Counted from the stretch's first letter, positions 34,341 through 45,546 are shown. The stretch is DNA of 64,000 bases from Microbacterium sp. 8M (GCF_902506375.1 NZ_LR733284.1:3038222-3102221); one strand, 5' to 3'. The notes: a model not told the origin generated them from the sequence alone. Made by a program: numbers and translations.

Positions 34341-35092
34341 GTGGCGACGCGGGCGATCCGCTCCTCGAGGCCGTGCCAGTCGGGCGCGGGCGCCGGCGCG
34401 GCGGGCGGCTCGGGCAGCAGTCTCACCGGGGCGTGGCGGAACGCGCCGGCCGCGACCGGTGCGGGCAGGAGCACCGCGGGATGCGCCGGCGGGACGGCGG
34501 CCGGCTCGACGGCAACCCGCTCGGCGGCATCGCCCTCGCCGCGCGGCGTCGCCGCGGAGGGGCGCCCGTCTGTGGGTGCGGTCCCCGCGGCGGCGTCCAC
34601 CCGCGCGCTCGCCTCACCGCCGATGCCCGGCGCCTCCGCGTCGGACGGGGTCGCGACGGAGGACAGTCCCAGGGCGCGCAGCACGTCGTCCCGCTCCTCG
34701 GCGACCGTGCTGGGGATCCCCTCGCGGAGGTCCACGATCACGTCGGCGTCCGCCTGCGCCGCCAGAGAACGCCGCGTGTCCGCGAACCCGCCCTCTCCGC
34801 GGCGCCGCTCGAACTCGGCACCGCTGCGGTCGCGCACCAGGGAACGGCGATGGGTGCCGTCGAGCGCCGGAACCCCCACGACGCGGACTCCCCGGTCCTC
34901 GAGCACCGTGCGGATCCGCTCGCCGTCGGGATCATCGCCGAGGGGCACGACGACCGTCAGCGACAGACCATCGCCGATCAGCGCGTACGCCAGCTCCACG
35001 GCATCGCCGCCCACGCTCTCGCGCACTCCGCCGGGGTCGCGGATCTCCTCGATCCACGCATCGCCCAGGATCACCACCCGGTGCTCGGTCAT
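34337..35092 (-). CDS. PfkB-like N-terminal fragment fused to an Ala/Pro-rich tail, unknown function
   Basis: Residues 1-90 follow the pattern of a ribokinase/PfkB sugar-kinase N terminus: VVILGDAWIEEIRDPGGVRESVGGDAVELAYALIGDGLSLTVVVPLGDDPDGERIRTVLEDRGV, including the GG and the GxDxxG steps. The rest, to residue 251, lacks the C-terminal ATP-binding DTxGAGD motif and becomes Ala/Pro/Glu-rich. It is therefore unlikely to be an active kinase; it may be a derived binding protein. ATG 35092 is preceded by GGGAG. The gene is alone, convergent with the rhamnose operon. Confidence 0.65.
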   Translation of the reverse strand: MTEHRVVILGDAWIEEIRDPGGVRESVGGDAVELAYALIGDGLSLTVVVPLGDDPDGERIRTVLEDRGVRVVGVPALDGTHRRSLVRDRSGAEFERRRGEGGFADTRRSLAAQADADVIVDLREGIPSTVAEERDDVLRALGLSSVATPSDAEAPGIGGEASARVDAAAGTAPTDGRPSAATPRGEGDAAERVAVEPAAVPPAHPAVLLPAPVAAGAFRHAPVRLLPEPPAAPAPAPDWHGLEERIARVAT

Positions 35093-35231
35093 GCCGCTCC
35101 CTCCCAGAAGTCCTCCCAGGCTACTCCGGCCCCGCCGCACGCCGGCCCGGGCCTGCGGCGGGGTGCGGCGCGACCTCGGCGGATGTTCGGCGCTACCGCG
35201 CCGCGGATGCGCGGAGGCCTATCCTTGCGCC

Positions 35232-35831
35232 ATGAAGACTCGCAGCGTCGCGGTCGCGGCCGCCGCTCTCACCCTGGTCGCGGCGCTGACGGCGTGCACT
35301 CCGACGGCACCCCCGTCCTCGGGCGGCGGAACGGGCGGCACGTCCGCTTCTCCGACCGGCAAGAGCACACCTTCGCCGAGCAAGAGCTCGCCCTCCCCCA
35401 GCCCGACGTCGACCCCGGTCGCCCTGCCGACCGACTGCAAGGCGATCCTCTCCGCCGACGTGCTCGCGCAGCTCGGCAGCACGCCGCTGAACTCGCCCGT
35501 GTTCGGGCCGAGCGGCGTGCAGGCAGACGGCAGCCTGATCTGCATCTGGGCGGATCCGGGCGCGGACACCACGAACATCACGACGACGATCTCCCGGAAG
35601 TACCGCGGCGAGGCGCTGGACATGCTCAACGACCTCGTGAAGACCCAGGGGTTCAGCTGCTACACCCCCGACAAGGGCACGCGCTGCGAGAAGGAGTGGC
35701 CGGATCCGAAATACCCGGTCACCGACGGACGCACCCTGTTCTGGCGCGACGACGTGCTGATCGACACCCGCTACTCGAACCTCGCCCCCACCGGCTACAC
35801 GTCCAGCATCGTGGCGAGCATCTTCCACTGA
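35232..35831 (+). CDS. Secreted lipoprotein of unknown function
   Basis: The 199-residue precursor has an Arg/Lys start, a hydrophobic stretch VAVAAAALTLVAALTAC and a lipobox LTAC, so it should be lipid-anchored on the outer face of the membrane at Cys22. A Ser/Pro/Thr-rich linker (about 23-62) leads to a small domain with four cysteines (DCKAIL, ICIW, SCYTPD, RCEKEW), probably two disulfides. This is a frequent actinobacterial layout, but I do not recognise the domain. Good start context is limited; ATG 35232 is the only start before the signal sequence. Confidence 0.85.
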   Translation: MKTRSVAVAAAALTLVAALTACTPTAPPSSGGGTGGTSASPTGKSTPSPSKSSPSPSPTSTPVALPTDCKAILSADVLAQLGSTPLNSPVFGPSGVQADGSLICIWADPGADTTNITTTISRKYRGEALDMLNDLVKTQGFSCYTPDKGTRCEKEWPDPKYPVTDGRTLFWRDDVLIDTRYSNLAPTGYTSSIVASIFH

Positions 35832-35848
35832 GAGCAGTCGGCCAACGC

Positions 35849-35884
35849 AGAAGGGCCCTGGATCCGAAGATCCAGGGCCCTTCT
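35849..35884. terminator. Strong bidirectional terminator between lipoprotein gene and rpoC
   Basis: A perfect 16-bp stem (AGAAGGGCCCTGGATC and its complement) closed by a CGAA tetraloop, with TTCT on one side and AGAA on the other. It lies between the lipoprotein stop (35831) and the rpoC stop (35907), which converge. Confidence 0.93.
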
Positions 35885-35906
35885 GTCAGACGATCAGTCC
35901 GTCACC

Positions 35907-38900
35907 TCAGTTGTAGGTGCCGGGGGTGATGTCGTCGGTCGAGAACGCGTCGAAGTCGACGTAGCCGAAGTCGCCGTCGGCGTACGCCCCGTCGGATGCG
36001 AAGATCCGGTTCGGGTAGCGCTCGCTCTTGGCCTCCTCGGTCGCCTCCACGGTGATGTCGCGGTAACGGCGCAGACCGGTTCCGGCCGGGATGAGCTTAC
36101 CGATGATGACGTTCTCCTTGAGGCCGACCAGCGGGTCGCTCTTGCCCTCCATGGCGGCCTGCGTGAGGACGCGGGTCGTCTCCTGGAAGGACGCGGCCGA
36201 CAGCCAGGACTCGGTCGCCAGCGACGCCTTGGTGATACCCATCAGCTCCGGGCGGCCAGACGCCGGGCGCTTGCCCGCCGCGACGGCCTCGCGGTTGATG
36301 TCCTGGTAGCGACGGCTGTCCACCATCTCACCGGGCAGCAGGGTCGTGTCGCCGTGGTCGACGACGGTGACCTTGCGCAGCATCTGGCGCACGATGACCT
36401 CGATGTGCTTGTCGTGGATCGGCACACCCTGCGAGCGGTAGACCTCCTGCACGCCGCCGACGAGGTACTTCTGCACCTCGCGGGCGCCCTGCACGCGCAT
36501 GACCTCCTTGGGGTCGAGCGTGCCGACCTGCAGCGGGTCGCCGACCGAGACGTGCTGGCCGTCCTCGACGAGGAGCGTCGCACGCTTCAGCACCGGGTAG
36601 ACCACTTCCTCGTCGCCGTTGTCGGGCGTGAGGATGACCTTCTTGGACTTCTCGGTCTCCTCGATCGTGATGCGGCCGTCGGCCTCGGCGATCGGGGTGG
36701 CACCCTTCGGGGTGCGCGCCTCGAAGAGCTCCTGCACACGGGGCAGACCCTGCGTGATGTCACCGGCCGAGGCGAGGTGGAAGGTACGCATCGTCAGCTG
36801 GGTACCGGGCTCACCGATCGACTGGGCCGCGATGATGCCGACGGCCTCGCCGATGTCCACCGTCTTGCCGGTGGCCAGCGAGCGACCGTAGCACTGCGCG
36901 CAGACACCCACGGCCGAGTCGCAGGTCAGCACGGAGCGGACCTTGATCGACTCCACGCCCGCCGCGACGAGCTTGTCGATGAGCACGTCGCCGACGTCCT
37001 CACCGGCGGTGGCGAGAACCTCGCCGGCCTCGTTCACGACATCGGACGCGAGCGTGCGGGCGAACACCGAGTTCTCGACGTTCGCGTCGCGCACCAGCTC
37101 GCCGGCGCTGTTCGGCGCGGCGATCGGCAGCTCCAGGCCCTTCGAGGTGCCGCAGTCGTCCTCACGGATGATGACGTCCTGCGAGACGTCGACCAGACGA
37201 CGGGTCAGGTAACCCGAGTCGGCCGTGCGCAGAGCGGTGTCGGCGAGACCCTTACGGGTACCGTGCGTCGCGATGAAGTACTCCGCCACCGACAGGCCCT
37301 CGCGGTACGAGGAGATGATCGGACGCGGGATGAACTCACCCTTGGTGTTGTTCACCAGACCACGCATACCGGCGATGTTACGGATCTGCAGCCAGTTACC
37401 GCGGGCGCCCGAGGACACCATGCGGTTGATGGTGTTGTCCTCCGGGAAGTGCGCCTGCATCGAGGCCTGGACCTCGTTGGTCGCCTTCGTCCAGAGCTCG
37501 ACGAGCTCCTGACGACGCTCGGCGTCGGTGGTCAGACCCTTGTCGTACTGCGCCTGGATCTTCTCGGCCTGCTTCTCGTAGCCCGCGACGATCTCCGCCT
37601 TGTCCGGCGGGGTGATGACGTCGCTGAGCGCGACGGTCACGCCTGAACGCGTGGCCCAGTAGAAGCCGGCGTCCTTGATGCGGTCCAGCGACGCGGCGGT
37701 CTCGACCTTCGGGTACTCCTCGGCGAGCTTGTTGACGATCTGCGACAGCTTGCCCTTGTCGGCGACCTCGCGCACGAACGGGTAGCCCTTCGGCAGGGTG
37801 TCGTTGAAGATCGCCTGGCCGAGCGAGGTGTCCACGAGGCCGTGGCTCTCGTAGCCCTCGGGGGCCTCGCCCTCGAGGAACGTCAGACCCGGGATGCGGA
37901 TGCGGACCTTGGCCTGCAGGTCGAGGGTGCCCTCGTCCTTCGCCAGGATCGCCTCGCCCACCGAGCCGAACGCACGACCCTCGCCGAGCGCGCCCTCCTT
38001 GACCGTGGTCAGGTGGTGCAGACCGATGATCATGTCCTGCGAGGGCAGGGTGACCGGACGGCCATCGGACGGCTTGAGGATGTTGTTCGAGGCGAGCATC
38101 AGCACGCGGGCCTCGGCCTGGGCCTCGACCGACAGCGGCAGGTGCACGGCCATCTGGTCACCGTCGAAGTCGGCGTTGAACGCCGCGCAGACGAGCGGGT
38201 GCAGCTGGATAGCCTTGCCCTCGACGAGCTGCGGCTCGAAGGCCTGGATGCCCAGGCGGTGCAGGGTGGGGGCACGGTTCAGCAGCACCGGGCGCTCGCG
38301 GATGATCTCCTCGAGCACGTCCCAGACCTCGGGACGCATGCGCTCGACGGCGCGCTTGGCGGCCTTGATGTTCTGCGAGTGACCCAGGTCGATGAGGCGC
38401 TTGATCACGAACGGCTTGAACAGCTCGATCGCCATCGTCTTCGGCAGTCCGCACTGGTGCAGCTTGAGCTGCGGACCCACGATGATGACCGAACGGCCCG
38501 AGTAGTCCACGCGCTTTCCGAGCAGGTTCTGACGGAAGCGACCCTGCTTGCCCTTCAGCATGTCGCTGAGGGACTTCAGGGCGCGGTTGCCGGTGCCGGT
38601 GACGGGACGACCGCGGCGGCCGTTGTCGAACAGCGCGTCGACGGCCTCCTGCAGCATGCGCTTCTCGTTGTTGACGATGATCTCGGGGGCACCGAGGTCG
38701 ATCAGACGACGAAGACGGTTGTTGCGGTTGATCACGCGGCGGTACAGGTCGTTCAGGTCGCTGGTCGCGAAGCGGCCACCGTCCAGCTGCACCATCGGGC
38801 GAAGCTCCGGCGGGATCACCGGGACGACGTCGAGCACCATGGCGGCCGGGCTCATGCCGGTCTCCAGGAACGAGTTCACGACCTTGAGGCGCTTGATCGC

Positions 38901-39773
38901 ACGGATCTTGCGCTGGCCCTTGCCCTCGGAGATCTGCAGGTGCAGCTTCTCCGACTCGGCCTTCAGGTCGAACGCCGCGAGACGCTTCTGGATGGCCTCG
39001 GCGCCCATGTGGGCCTCGAAGTACTGGCCGAAGCGGTCCTGCAGCTCGTGGAACACGTCGTCCTCGGGACGCAGCGCGCCCACCTCGAGGGTGCGGAAGT
39101 CCTCCCACACGCGCTCGAGCTTGGCGATCGCCTCGTCGGCGCCCTTGCGGATCTGCGCCATCTCCTTCTCGGCGGCGTCCTTGACCTTCTTCTTGGCGTC
39201 GGCCTTGGCACCCTCGGCCTCGAGGGCCGCGAGCTCCTCCTCCAGCTTGGCCAGGCGCTCCGCGATCTTGGCGTCGCGGCGGTCGCCGAGCGTCTTCAGC
39301 TCGAGACGGATGTTGTTCTCCTGGGTGGCCAGGTCGCGGTGACGCGCGTCCTCGTCGACCGAGATGACCATGTACGCGGCGAAGTAGATGACCTTCTCGA
39401 GGTCCTTCGGCGCCATGTCCAGCAGGTAGCCGAGGCGCGAGGGCACGCCCTTGAAGTACCAGATGTGGGTGACGGGCGCGGCGAGCTCGATGTGGCCCAT
39501 GCGCTCGCGACGGACGGAGCTCTTGGTGACCTCCACACCGCAGCGCTCGCAGACGATGCCCTTGAAGCGGACGCGCTTGTACTTGCCGCAGGCGCACTCC
39601 CAGTCACGGGAGGGGCCGAAGATCTGCTCGCCGAAGAGGCCGTCCTTCTCCGGCTTCAGCGTGCGGTAGTTGATGGTCTCGGGCTTCTTGACCTCGCCGT
39701 AGGACCACTTGCGGATGTCGTCGGCGGTCGCGAGGCCGATGCGAAGCTCATCGAACGTTGTTGCGTCGAGCAC
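35907..39773 (-). CDS. rpoC: RNA polymerase beta' subunit
   Basis: A 1288-residue beta' subunit. The N-terminal zinc site is C60-x-C62 and C75-xx-C78 ([19 protein letters not shown]). The catalytic Mg site [14 protein letters not shown] is near residue 535. The second zinc cluster CGTSKG...[13 protein letters not shown] and the trigger-loop region [14 protein letters not shown] follow. It has the actinobacterial coiled insertion near residues 145-220 ([21 protein letters not shown]). GTG 39773 is supported by AGGAG a few bases upstream. It follows rpoB by 49 bp, transcribed together, and ends at a strong hairpin. Confidence 0.98.
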   Translation of the reverse strand: MLDATTFDELRIGLATADDIRKWSYGEVKKPETINYRTLKPEKDGLFGEQIFGPSRDWECACGKYKRVRFKGIVCERCGVEVTKSSVRRERMGHIELAAPVTHIWYFKGVPSRLGYLLDMAPKDLEKVIYFAAYMVISVDEDARHRDLATQENNIRLELKTLGDRRDAKIAERLAKLEEELAALEAEGAKADAKKKVKDAAEKEMAQIRKGADEAIAKLERVWEDFRTLEVGALRPEDDVFHELQDRFGQYFEAHMGAEAIQKRLAAFDLKAESEKLHLQISEGKGQRKIRAIKRLKVVNSFLETGMSPAAMVLDVVPVIPPELRPMVQLDGGRFATSDLNDLYRRVINRNNRLRRLIDLGAPEIIVNNEKRMLQEAVDALFDNGRRGRPVTGTGNRALKSLSDMLKGKQGRFRQNLLGKRVDYSGRSVIIVGPQLKLHQCGLPKTMAIELFKPFVIKRLIDLGHSQNIKAAKRAVERMRPEVWDVLEEIIRERPVLLNRAPTLHRLGIQAFEPQLVEGKAIQLHPLVCAAFNADFDGDQMAVHLPLSVEAQAEARVLMLASNNILKPSDGRPVTLPSQDMIIGLHHLTTVKEGALGEGRAFGSVGEAILAKDEGTLDLQAKVRIRIPGLTFLEGEAPEGYESHGLVDTSLGQAIFNDTLPKGYPFVREVADKGKLSQIVNKLAEEYPKVETAASLDRIKDAGFYWATRSGVTVALSDVITPPDKAEIVAGYEKQAEKIQAQYDKGLTTDAERRQELVELWTKATNEVQASMQAHFPEDNTINRMVSSGARGNWLQIRNIAGMRGLVNNTKGEFIPRPIISSYREGLSVAEYFIATHGTRKGLADTALRTADSGYLTRRLVDVSQDVIIREDDCGTSKGLELPIAAPNSAGELVRDANVENSVFARTLASDVVNEAGEVLATAGEDVGDVLIDKLVAAGVESIKVRSVLTCDSAVGVCAQCYGRSLATGKTVDIGEAVGIIAAQSIGEPGTQLTMRTFHLASAGDITQGLPRVQELFEARTPKGATPIAEADGRITIEETEKSKKVILTPDNGDEEVVYPVLKRATLLVEDGQHVSVGDPLQVGTLDPKEVMRVQGAREVQKYLVGGVQEVYRSQGVPIHDKHIEVIVRQMLRKVTVVDHGDTTLLPGEMVDSRRYQDINREAVAAGKRPASGRPELMGITKASLATESWLSAASFQETTRVLTQAAMEGKSDPLVGLKENVIIGKLIPAGTGLRRYRDITVEATEEAKSERYPNRIFASDGAYADGDFGYVDFDAFSTDDITPGTYN

Positions 39774-39822
39774 TAGTTCTCCTGTGTCGATTCTGAAATC
39801 TGTAAGTTATGTGCGCGCGAGA

Positions 39823-42800
39823 TCAGATCTCGTCGATGGATGCGGACTCGAAGCGGCTGGAGATGTTGATTCCCAGCTCCTCGGCGGCGCGGAAGGCCTC
39901 GTCATCGGTGTCGCGGAGGTTGACCGCCGTGCCGTCGGCCGAGAGGACCTCGACGTTCAGGCAGAGCGACTGCATCTCCTTCATGAGCACCTTGAACGAC
40001 TCCGGGATGCCCGGCTCCTGGATGTTCTCGCCCTTGACGATGGCCTCGTACACCTTGACGCGGCCGAGGATGTCGTCGGACTTGATCGTGAGGAGCTCCT
40101 GCAGCGCGTACGCGGCGCCGTAGGCCTCGAGCGCCCACACCTCCATCTCACCGAAGCGCTGGCCACCGAACTGGGCCTTACCGCCGAGCGGCTGCTGGGT
40201 GATCATCGAGTAGGGGCCCGTCGAACGCGCGTGGATCTTGTCGTCGACCAGGTGGTGGAGCTTCAGGATGTACATGTAGCCCACGGAGATCTGCCCCGGG
40301 AACGGCTCGCCGGAGCGGCCGTCGAACAGGGTGGTCTTGCCGGACGAGTCGATCAGGCGCACGCCGTCACGGGTCGGCAGGGTGGAGTCGAGCAGACCCT
40401 CGATCTCCTCCTGGTGGGCGCCGTCGAACACCGGGGTCGCGACCTTGGTGCCGGGGGCGACGTCGAAGGCCTCCTTGGGCAGGCGCGCGGCCCACTCCGG
40501 GTTGCCCTCGATCTTCCAGCCCTGCTTGGCGACCCATCCGAGGTGCGTCTCCAGCACCTGGCCGAAGTTCATGCGGCCGGGGATGCCGAGCGGGTTCAGG
40601 ATGACGTCGACCGGGGTGCCGTCGGCGAGGAACGGCATGTCCTCGACCGGCAGGATCTTCGCGATGACACCCTTGTTGCCGTGGCGGCCGGCGAGCTTGT
40701 CGCCCTCGGTGATCTTGCGCTTCTGGGCGATGAACACCACGACGCGGCGGTTGACGCCGGAGCCGAGCTCGTCGTCGCCGTCCTCGGCGTTGAACTCCTT
40801 GACCGCGATGACCGTGCCCTGCTCGCCGTGCGGCACCTTGAGGGACGTGTCGCGGACCTCGCGGCTCTTCTCGTTGAAGATCGCGCGGAGCAGGCGCTCC
40901 TCGGCGCTCAGCTCGGTCTCACCCTTCGGCGTGACCTTGCCGACGAGGATGTCGCCGGGGCGGACCTCGGCGCCGATGCGGATGATGCCGCGCTCGTCCA
41001 GGTCCTTCAGGAGCTCCGGGCTGACGTTGGGGAGGTCACGGGTGATCTCCTCCTTGCCGAGCTTCGTGTCGCGCGCGTCGACCTCGTACTCCTCGATGTG
41101 GATCGAGGAGAGGGTGTCGTCCTTCACCAGGTCCTGGCTGAGGATGATCGCGTCCTCGAAGTTGTGCCCCTCCCACGTCATGAAGGCGACGAGGAGGTTC
41201 TTGCCGAGGGCGAGCTCGCCGTTCTCGGTGGCGGGGCCGTCGGCGATGACCTCGCCGACCTCGACGCGCTCACCGGCCGAGACGACGACCTTCTGGTTGT
41301 ACGAGGTGCCGTGGTTCGAGCGGTCGAACTTGCGCAGGTAGTACTCCTGGGTGCCGCCCTCGTCGAGCATGACCACGACGCGGTCGGCGGAGACCTCGGA
41401 GACCACACCGGCCTTCTCGGCGGTGATCACGTCACCGGCGTCGATGGCGGCGTAGCCCTCCATACCGGTGCCGACGAACGGCGACTCGGAACGGAGCAGC
41501 GGCACGGCCTGGCGCTGCATGTTGGCGCCCATGAGCGCGCGCTGCGCGTCGTCGTGCTCGAGGAACGGCACGAGCGAGGTCGCGACCGACACCATCTGGC
41601 GCGGGGAGACGTCGATGTAGCCGATCTCCTCGGGCAGGAACATGTCGACCTCACCGGATCCGCCCTTGGGGCGCGCCAGGACGTGCGCCTCGGTGAAGCG
41701 GCCGTCCTTGTCGAGCGGGGCGTTCGCCTGCGCGATGTTGAAGTCGACCTCCTCCGCGGCGGTCAGGTAGTCGATGTGCTCGGTGACCCGGCCGTTCTCG
41801 ACCTTGCGGTACGGCGTCTCGATGAAGCCGAACGAGTTGATCCGCGCGAACGTGGCGAGCGAGCCGATCAGGCCGATGTTCGGGCCTTCCGGGGTCTCGA
41901 TCGGGCACATGCGGCCGTAGTGCGAGGGGTGCACGTCGCGCACCTCGACGCCGGCGCGGTCGCGGCTCAGACCACCGGGGCCGAGGGCCGAGAGGCGGCG
42001 CTTGTGGGTCAGACCCGCGAGCGGGTTGTTCTGATCCATGAACTGCGAGAGCTGCGAGGTGCCGAAGAACTCCTTGATCGCGGCCACGACGGGGCGCACG
42101 TTGATCAGGGTCTGCGGGGTGATCGCCTCGATGTCCTGCGTGGTCATGCGCTCGCGGACCACGCGCTCCATGCGGGAAAGACCCGTGCGGACCTGGTTCT
42201 GGATGAGCTCGCCGACGGCGCGGATGCGACGGTTGCCGAAGTTGTCGATGTCGTCGGTCGCGAGACGGATCTCGGCCTTCTTGCCCCCGCGAATGCCCTC
42301 GAAGGTCTCCACGCCGGCGTGCAGGCGCACCAGGTACTTGATGGTCTCGACGATGTCCTTGACCGTGAGGACGGACTCGTCCAGCGGCAGGTCGAGGCCC
42401 AGCTTCTGGTTGATCTTGTAGCGACCGACCTTGGCGAGGTCGTAGCGCTTCGGGTTGAAGTAGAAGTTGTCCAGCAGCGCGCGGGCGGCCTCGGCGGCGA
42501 CCTGCTCGCCCGGACGGAGCTTGCGGTAGATGTCGCGGAGCGCGTCCTCCTTGGTGAGGATCGTGTCCTTCGCGAGCGTCTCCTCGATCGAGGTGAAGCC
42601 GGCGAACTCGGCGAGGATCTCCTCGCTGGTCAGGCCCAGCGCCTTGAGGAAGACCGTGACGGACTGCTTGCGCTTGCGGTCGATGCGCACGCCGACCTGG
42701 TCGCGCTTGTCGATCTCGAACTCGAGCCAGGCGCCGCGGGACGGGATGACGCGCGCGGACACGATGTCCTTGTCGCTGGTCTTGTCCGGGGTCTTGTCGA

Positions 42801-43323
42801 AGTACACGCCCGGGGAGCGGACGAGCTGCGACACGACGACGCGCTCGGTGCCGTTGATGATGAACGTGCCCTTGGCGGTCTGGAGCGGGAAGTCGCCCAT
42901 GAAGACCGTCTGGGTCTTGATCTCACCGGTCTGGTGGTTCATGAACTCGGCCTCGACGTAGAGCGGGGCCGCGTACGTCTTGCCGCGCTCCTTGCACTCC
43001 TCGATGGAGTACTTCTCGGGCTCGAGGTACGGGTTCGTGAACGAGAGCTGCATGGTCTCGCTCAGGTCTTCGATCGGGGAGATCTCCTCGAAGATCTCCT
43101 CGAGGCCGCTGGCCTCTGCGATGTCCTTGCGGCCGGCCTTCTTGGCCTCCGCGACGCGCTGCTTCCAGGCCTCGTTGCCCACGAGCCAGTCGAAGGACTC
43201 GGTCTGCAGGGCGAGCAGGTCGGGGACCGTCAGCGTGTCGGAGATCTTGGCGAACGAGAGGCGGGAGTGGCCGCGTCCGTTCTTGGTGGTGGTGGGAGTG
43301 GATGCGTTGGGAGCAGCAGCCAA
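39823..43323 (-). CDS. rpoB: RNA polymerase beta subunit
   Basis: A 1166-residue beta subunit. TTG 43323 is chosen as the start: GGAGG lies 8 bases before it and the protein then begins [16 protein letters not shown], as in related actinobacteria; the frame is open further upstream only by chance. The rifampicin region begins about residue 418 and reads [20 protein letters not shown], then [18 protein letters not shown], with the usual Asp, His and Ser of a sensitive enzyme. The C terminus matches the family ([19 protein letters not shown]). Confidence 0.98.
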   Translation of the reverse strand: MAAAPNASTPTTTKNGRGHSRLSFAKISDTLTVPDLLALQTESFDWLVGNEAWKQRVAEAKKAGRKDIAEASGLEEIFEEISPIEDLSETMQLSFTNPYLEPEKYSIEECKERGKTYAAPLYVEAEFMNHQTGEIKTQTVFMGDFPLQTAKGTFIINGTERVVVSQLVRSPGVYFDKTPDKTSDKDIVSARVIPSRGAWLEFEIDKRDQVGVRIDRKRKQSVTVFLKALGLTSEEILAEFAGFTSIEETLAKDTILTKEDALRDIYRKLRPGEQVAAEAARALLDNFYFNPKRYDLAKVGRYKINQKLGLDLPLDESVLTVKDIVETIKYLVRLHAGVETFEGIRGGKKAEIRLATDDIDNFGNRRIRAVGELIQNQVRTGLSRMERVVRERMTTQDIEAITPQTLINVRPVVAAIKEFFGTSQLSQFMDQNNPLAGLTHKRRLSALGPGGLSRDRAGVEVRDVHPSHYGRMCPIETPEGPNIGLIGSLATFARINSFGFIETPYRKVENGRVTEHIDYLTAAEEVDFNIAQANAPLDKDGRFTEAHVLARPKGGSGEVDMFLPEEIGYIDVSPRQMVSVATSLVPFLEHDDAQRALMGANMQRQAVPLLRSESPFVGTGMEGYAAIDAGDVITAEKAGVVSEVSADRVVVMLDEGGTQEYYLRKFDRSNHGTSYNQKVVVSAGERVEVGEVIADGPATENGELALGKNLLVAFMTWEGHNFEDAIILSQDLVKDDTLSSIHIEEYEVDARDTKLGKEEITRDLPNVSPELLKDLDERGIIRIGAEVRPGDILVGKVTPKGETELSAEERLLRAIFNEKSREVRDTSLKVPHGEQGTVIAVKEFNAEDGDDELGSGVNRRVVVFIAQKRKITEGDKLAGRHGNKGVIAKILPVEDMPFLADGTPVDVILNPLGIPGRMNFGQVLETHLGWVAKQGWKIEGNPEWAARLPKEAFDVAPGTKVATPVFDGAHQEEIEGLLDSTLPTRDGVRLIDSSGKTTLFDGRSGEPFPGQISVGYMYILKLHHLVDDKIHARSTGPYSMITQQPLGGKAQFGGQRFGEMEVWALEAYGAAYALQELLTIKSDDILGRVKVYEAIVKGENIQEPGIPESFKVLMKEMQSLCLNVEVLSADGTAVNLRDTDDEAFRAAEELGINISSRFESASIDEI

Positions 43324-43489
43324 GGGAATAACCTCCGTGAGCCCCGAAGGGCGTCTCGATTCCTCGTCGTCAGGTGGAGTGCGCCGCGTCACACGGCCGC
43401 ACGCTGAAGGCGCTCTGTCGAAGAGCGAGGAACGTACGGAGTCTGCCGACCACCATATGAGGGCAGGGAGGAACGAGGCGCAAAGATCA

Positions 43490-43518
43490 ACTATAGTTCC
43501 GAATTCACGACATGGCAA
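43490..43518 (-). promoter_or_regulatory. rpoBC promoter
   Basis: Minus-strand TTGCCA (43513-43518), 17-nt spacer, TATAGT (43490-43495). Expected start about 43483, giving a leader of roughly 160 nt before the TTG start of rpoB. No ribosomal-protein gene is adjacent, so rpoBC has its own promoter. Confidence 0.7.
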
Positions 43519-43527
43519 GCGCGATTC

Positions 43528-43556
43528 TTGACCAATCGCGCCGACAGCGGTATAAC
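43528..43556 (+). promoter_or_regulatory. Divergent near-consensus promoter facing nagZ antisense
   Basis: TTGACC (43528-43533), 17-nt spacer, TATAAC (43551-43556) on the + strand, back to back with the rpoBC promoter. No + strand gene follows; the transcript would run antisense into the 3' end of the hexosaminidase gene. Confidence 0.5.
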
Positions 43557-43592
43557 CCGGGCGCGCACCCGTTCAGAGCGGCACCCCCCGGA

Positions 43593-45221
43593 TCATCGGG
43601 AGCCTCCGACGAGCACCTCCCGGGCCAGCTCGGCGCCGATGCGACTGCTCGCGCGCACGTCCAGCACCGGCAGCGCGACGGCAGCTCCCGGCAGACCCAC
43701 GTTCACGACGACGGCACCCGGATCCGCCGCGGCGACCGCATCCACGAACCGGCGCTGCGCCTCGTCCGTGTCGATGCGGTCGACCAGCGCCACGATGCGG
43801 GATCCGCTCGCGGCGGCCGCGGCACGAGCCTCGGCGACGGCGCCCGCGACCTCGGCGTCGGTCGCGCGCTCCGCGTCGATGCGGTGCGACCAGGCGCCGG
43901 CGGTCAGCGCATCGACCACGTACGGCGCCGCACTGTCGACGGCGAGGGTCGCGCGGCGGCGCGCGTCCAGGACCACGAGCCCCGAGGCCGGCGCGCCGAG
44001 GTCGCCCTGCACGGTGATCGCACGGCGCACGATCCCGCGCAGATCCTCGGGCACCCCCGGGTGCTCCTGAGCCCGCTCAGCCGCGAGCTCGTCGGCGAGC
44101 CGGGCGACGCGGGCGGCCGCCTCGGTGACGCGCTGCACGCTCAGCGTGCCGTCGGCGAGCGCCCGCACGATCGCGTCCTTCGCGGCGTGGAAGTCGCGCT
44201 GGTCCTGGTCGACCGCCGCGCCATCGCCCGGGTTCGTCGGGTTGCCGACGCAGAGGAGGTCGGCGCCTGCCGCGAGCGCGCGCACCGCTCCCCCGCCGAT
44301 GCCGACCGACTCCCGGATCGCCGCCATGTCGAGGGCGTCCGTCACGATGACCCCGTCGAAGCCTGCGGCCCGCAGCATCCCGAGCACCCGCGGGTTGAGC
44401 GTGGCGGGCTCCTCGCCCCAGGCCGGCACCACGATGTGCGCGGTCATCACCGACCGCGCACCCGAGGCGATCGCGGCGCGGAACGGCTCGACGTGCACGC
44501 GGTCGAACTCGGCCGGATCCGCGGCGATTCGCGGCAGCCCGTGGTGCGAGTCGAGGTGCGTGTCGCCGTGGCCGGGGAAGTGCTTGACGCACGCGGCGAC
44601 GCCGGATCCCTGGATGCCCTCGACCTGCGCCACCGCATGCCGCGAAACCAGCGCGGTGTCGGCGCCGAACGCGCGCACGCCGATCACCGGGTTGCGCGGG
44701 TCGGTGTTGACGTCGGCGACGGGGCCGATCAGCACGTCGGCGCCGGCTTCGCGGATCCGGCGGGCGAGCTCGGCACCGGTCGCCCGGGTGGCGTCGACGT
44801 CGTCGAGCGCGCCGAGCTGCGCGGCGCCGGGGGCGGTCGATCCGGTGCGCGCCTCGAGGCGTGTCACGCTGCCGCCCTCCTCGTCCACGCCGATGAGCGC
44901 GCGGGGGTTCGCCTCGTGGATCGCCGCGCTCAGCCGGTCGAGATGGGGCGACAGGTTCTGCGCGAAGTAGACGACGCCTGCGAGTCCGTCCCGGAGCTCC
45001 GCGGCGAGCCATTCCGGCAGCTCCGTTCCGAAGAACCCGGGCCACAGCACGCCGTTCGCGAGACGCGCGAACTCCGCGTCCCGATCGGCGGCAACCGAGG
45101 CGGCGGCGTCTGAGGCCGCGGCAGCTGAGGCCGCGGGGTCTGAGGTGGCCGCATCCGGCGCGGTCCCGGCGTCGTTGGCTGTGCGGTCCGCAGGGCGTTC
45201 AGGCGTCACGTCGAGCGTCAT
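43593..45221 (-). CDS. GH3 beta-N-acetylhexosaminidase (NagZ-like)
   Basis: Glycoside hydrolase family 3 protein of 542 residues. The NagZ hallmark KHFPGHGDT lies near residues 211-219, and VIVTDALDMAAI near residue 290 carries the nucleophile Asp. Such enzymes remove N-acetylglucosamine from muropeptides or other glycans. Residues about 14-50 are an Ala/Asp/Ser-rich stretch that is not part of the domain; no clear signal peptide, so it is probably cytoplasmic. The C-terminal 190 residues form the second alpha/beta domain found in longer GH3 members. ATG 45221 follows GAGGAGA. Confidence 0.92.
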   Translation of the reverse strand: MTLDVTPERPADRTANDAGTAPDAATSDPAASAAAASDAAASVAADRDAEFARLANGVLWPGFFGTELPEWLAAELRDGLAGVVYFAQNLSPHLDRLSAAIHEANPRALIGVDEEGGSVTRLEARTGSTAPGAAQLGALDDVDATRATGAELARRIREAGADVLIGPVADVNTDPRNPVIGVRAFGADTALVSRHAVAQVEGIQGSGVAACVKHFPGHGDTHLDSHHGLPRIAADPAEFDRVHVEPFRAAIASGARSVMTAHIVVPAWGEEPATLNPRVLGMLRAAGFDGVIVTDALDMAAIRESVGIGGGAVRALAAGADLLCVGNPTNPGDGAAVDQDQRDFHAAKDAIVRALADGTLSVQRVTEAAARVARLADELAAERAQEHPGVPEDLRGIVRRAITVQGDLGAPASGLVVLDARRRATLAVDSAAPYVVDALTAGAWSHRIDAERATDAEVAGAVAEARAAAAASGSRIVALVDRIDTDEAQRRFVDAVAAADPGAVVVNVGLPGAAVALPVLDVRASSRIGAELAREVLVGGSR

Positions 45222-45335
45222 GAGGTCTCCTCGTCGAATCCGTCGGCGCCGGCGCGCCACATTAAGCATGCACTACTAACAAACCCGCGGCAAGCGCCGC
45301 AGCCCACCGGCCCGACCGCGGTCGTCCCCGCTCTC

Positions 45336-45426
45336 CGCGCGACGATCTGCACATCCCGCAACGATCTGCACCGGGATCCTGCGAGATCGTGTGTTGATCG
45401 TCGCATCGTGTGCAGATCGTCGCGCG
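45336..45426. repeat. Inverted repeat cluster between nagZ and the spermidine-synthase-like gene
   Basis: CGCGCGACGATCTGCACA (45336-45353) is repeated exactly in inverse orientation at 45409-45426, with a 55-nt spacer. Inside the spacer are one more direct copy (CGATCTGCAC, 45362-45371) and a diverged inverted copy (GATCGTGTGTTGATCGTCGC, 45385-45404). The four units occupy most of the 325-bp intergenic region between two divergent genes. No gene is seen in that region. Confidence 0.85.
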
Positions 45427-45546
45427 CGGATCCGGACCGGATCCGTCCTCCGCCCCTGCTGCACAGGCGGGCGGAGCAGACCTCCCGCCGCCGCGTGCCG
45501 GGCCCTCCGTGCGCAGTGCCCGGTGCGATCGTCCTACGCTCGTCCC

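Noticed and set aside
39709..43407. Long + strand open frames opposite rpoB and rpoC
   Set aside because: They are shadows of strongly codon-biased essential genes. The predicted proteins are Asp/Leu/Val/Arg-rich repeats with no domain.
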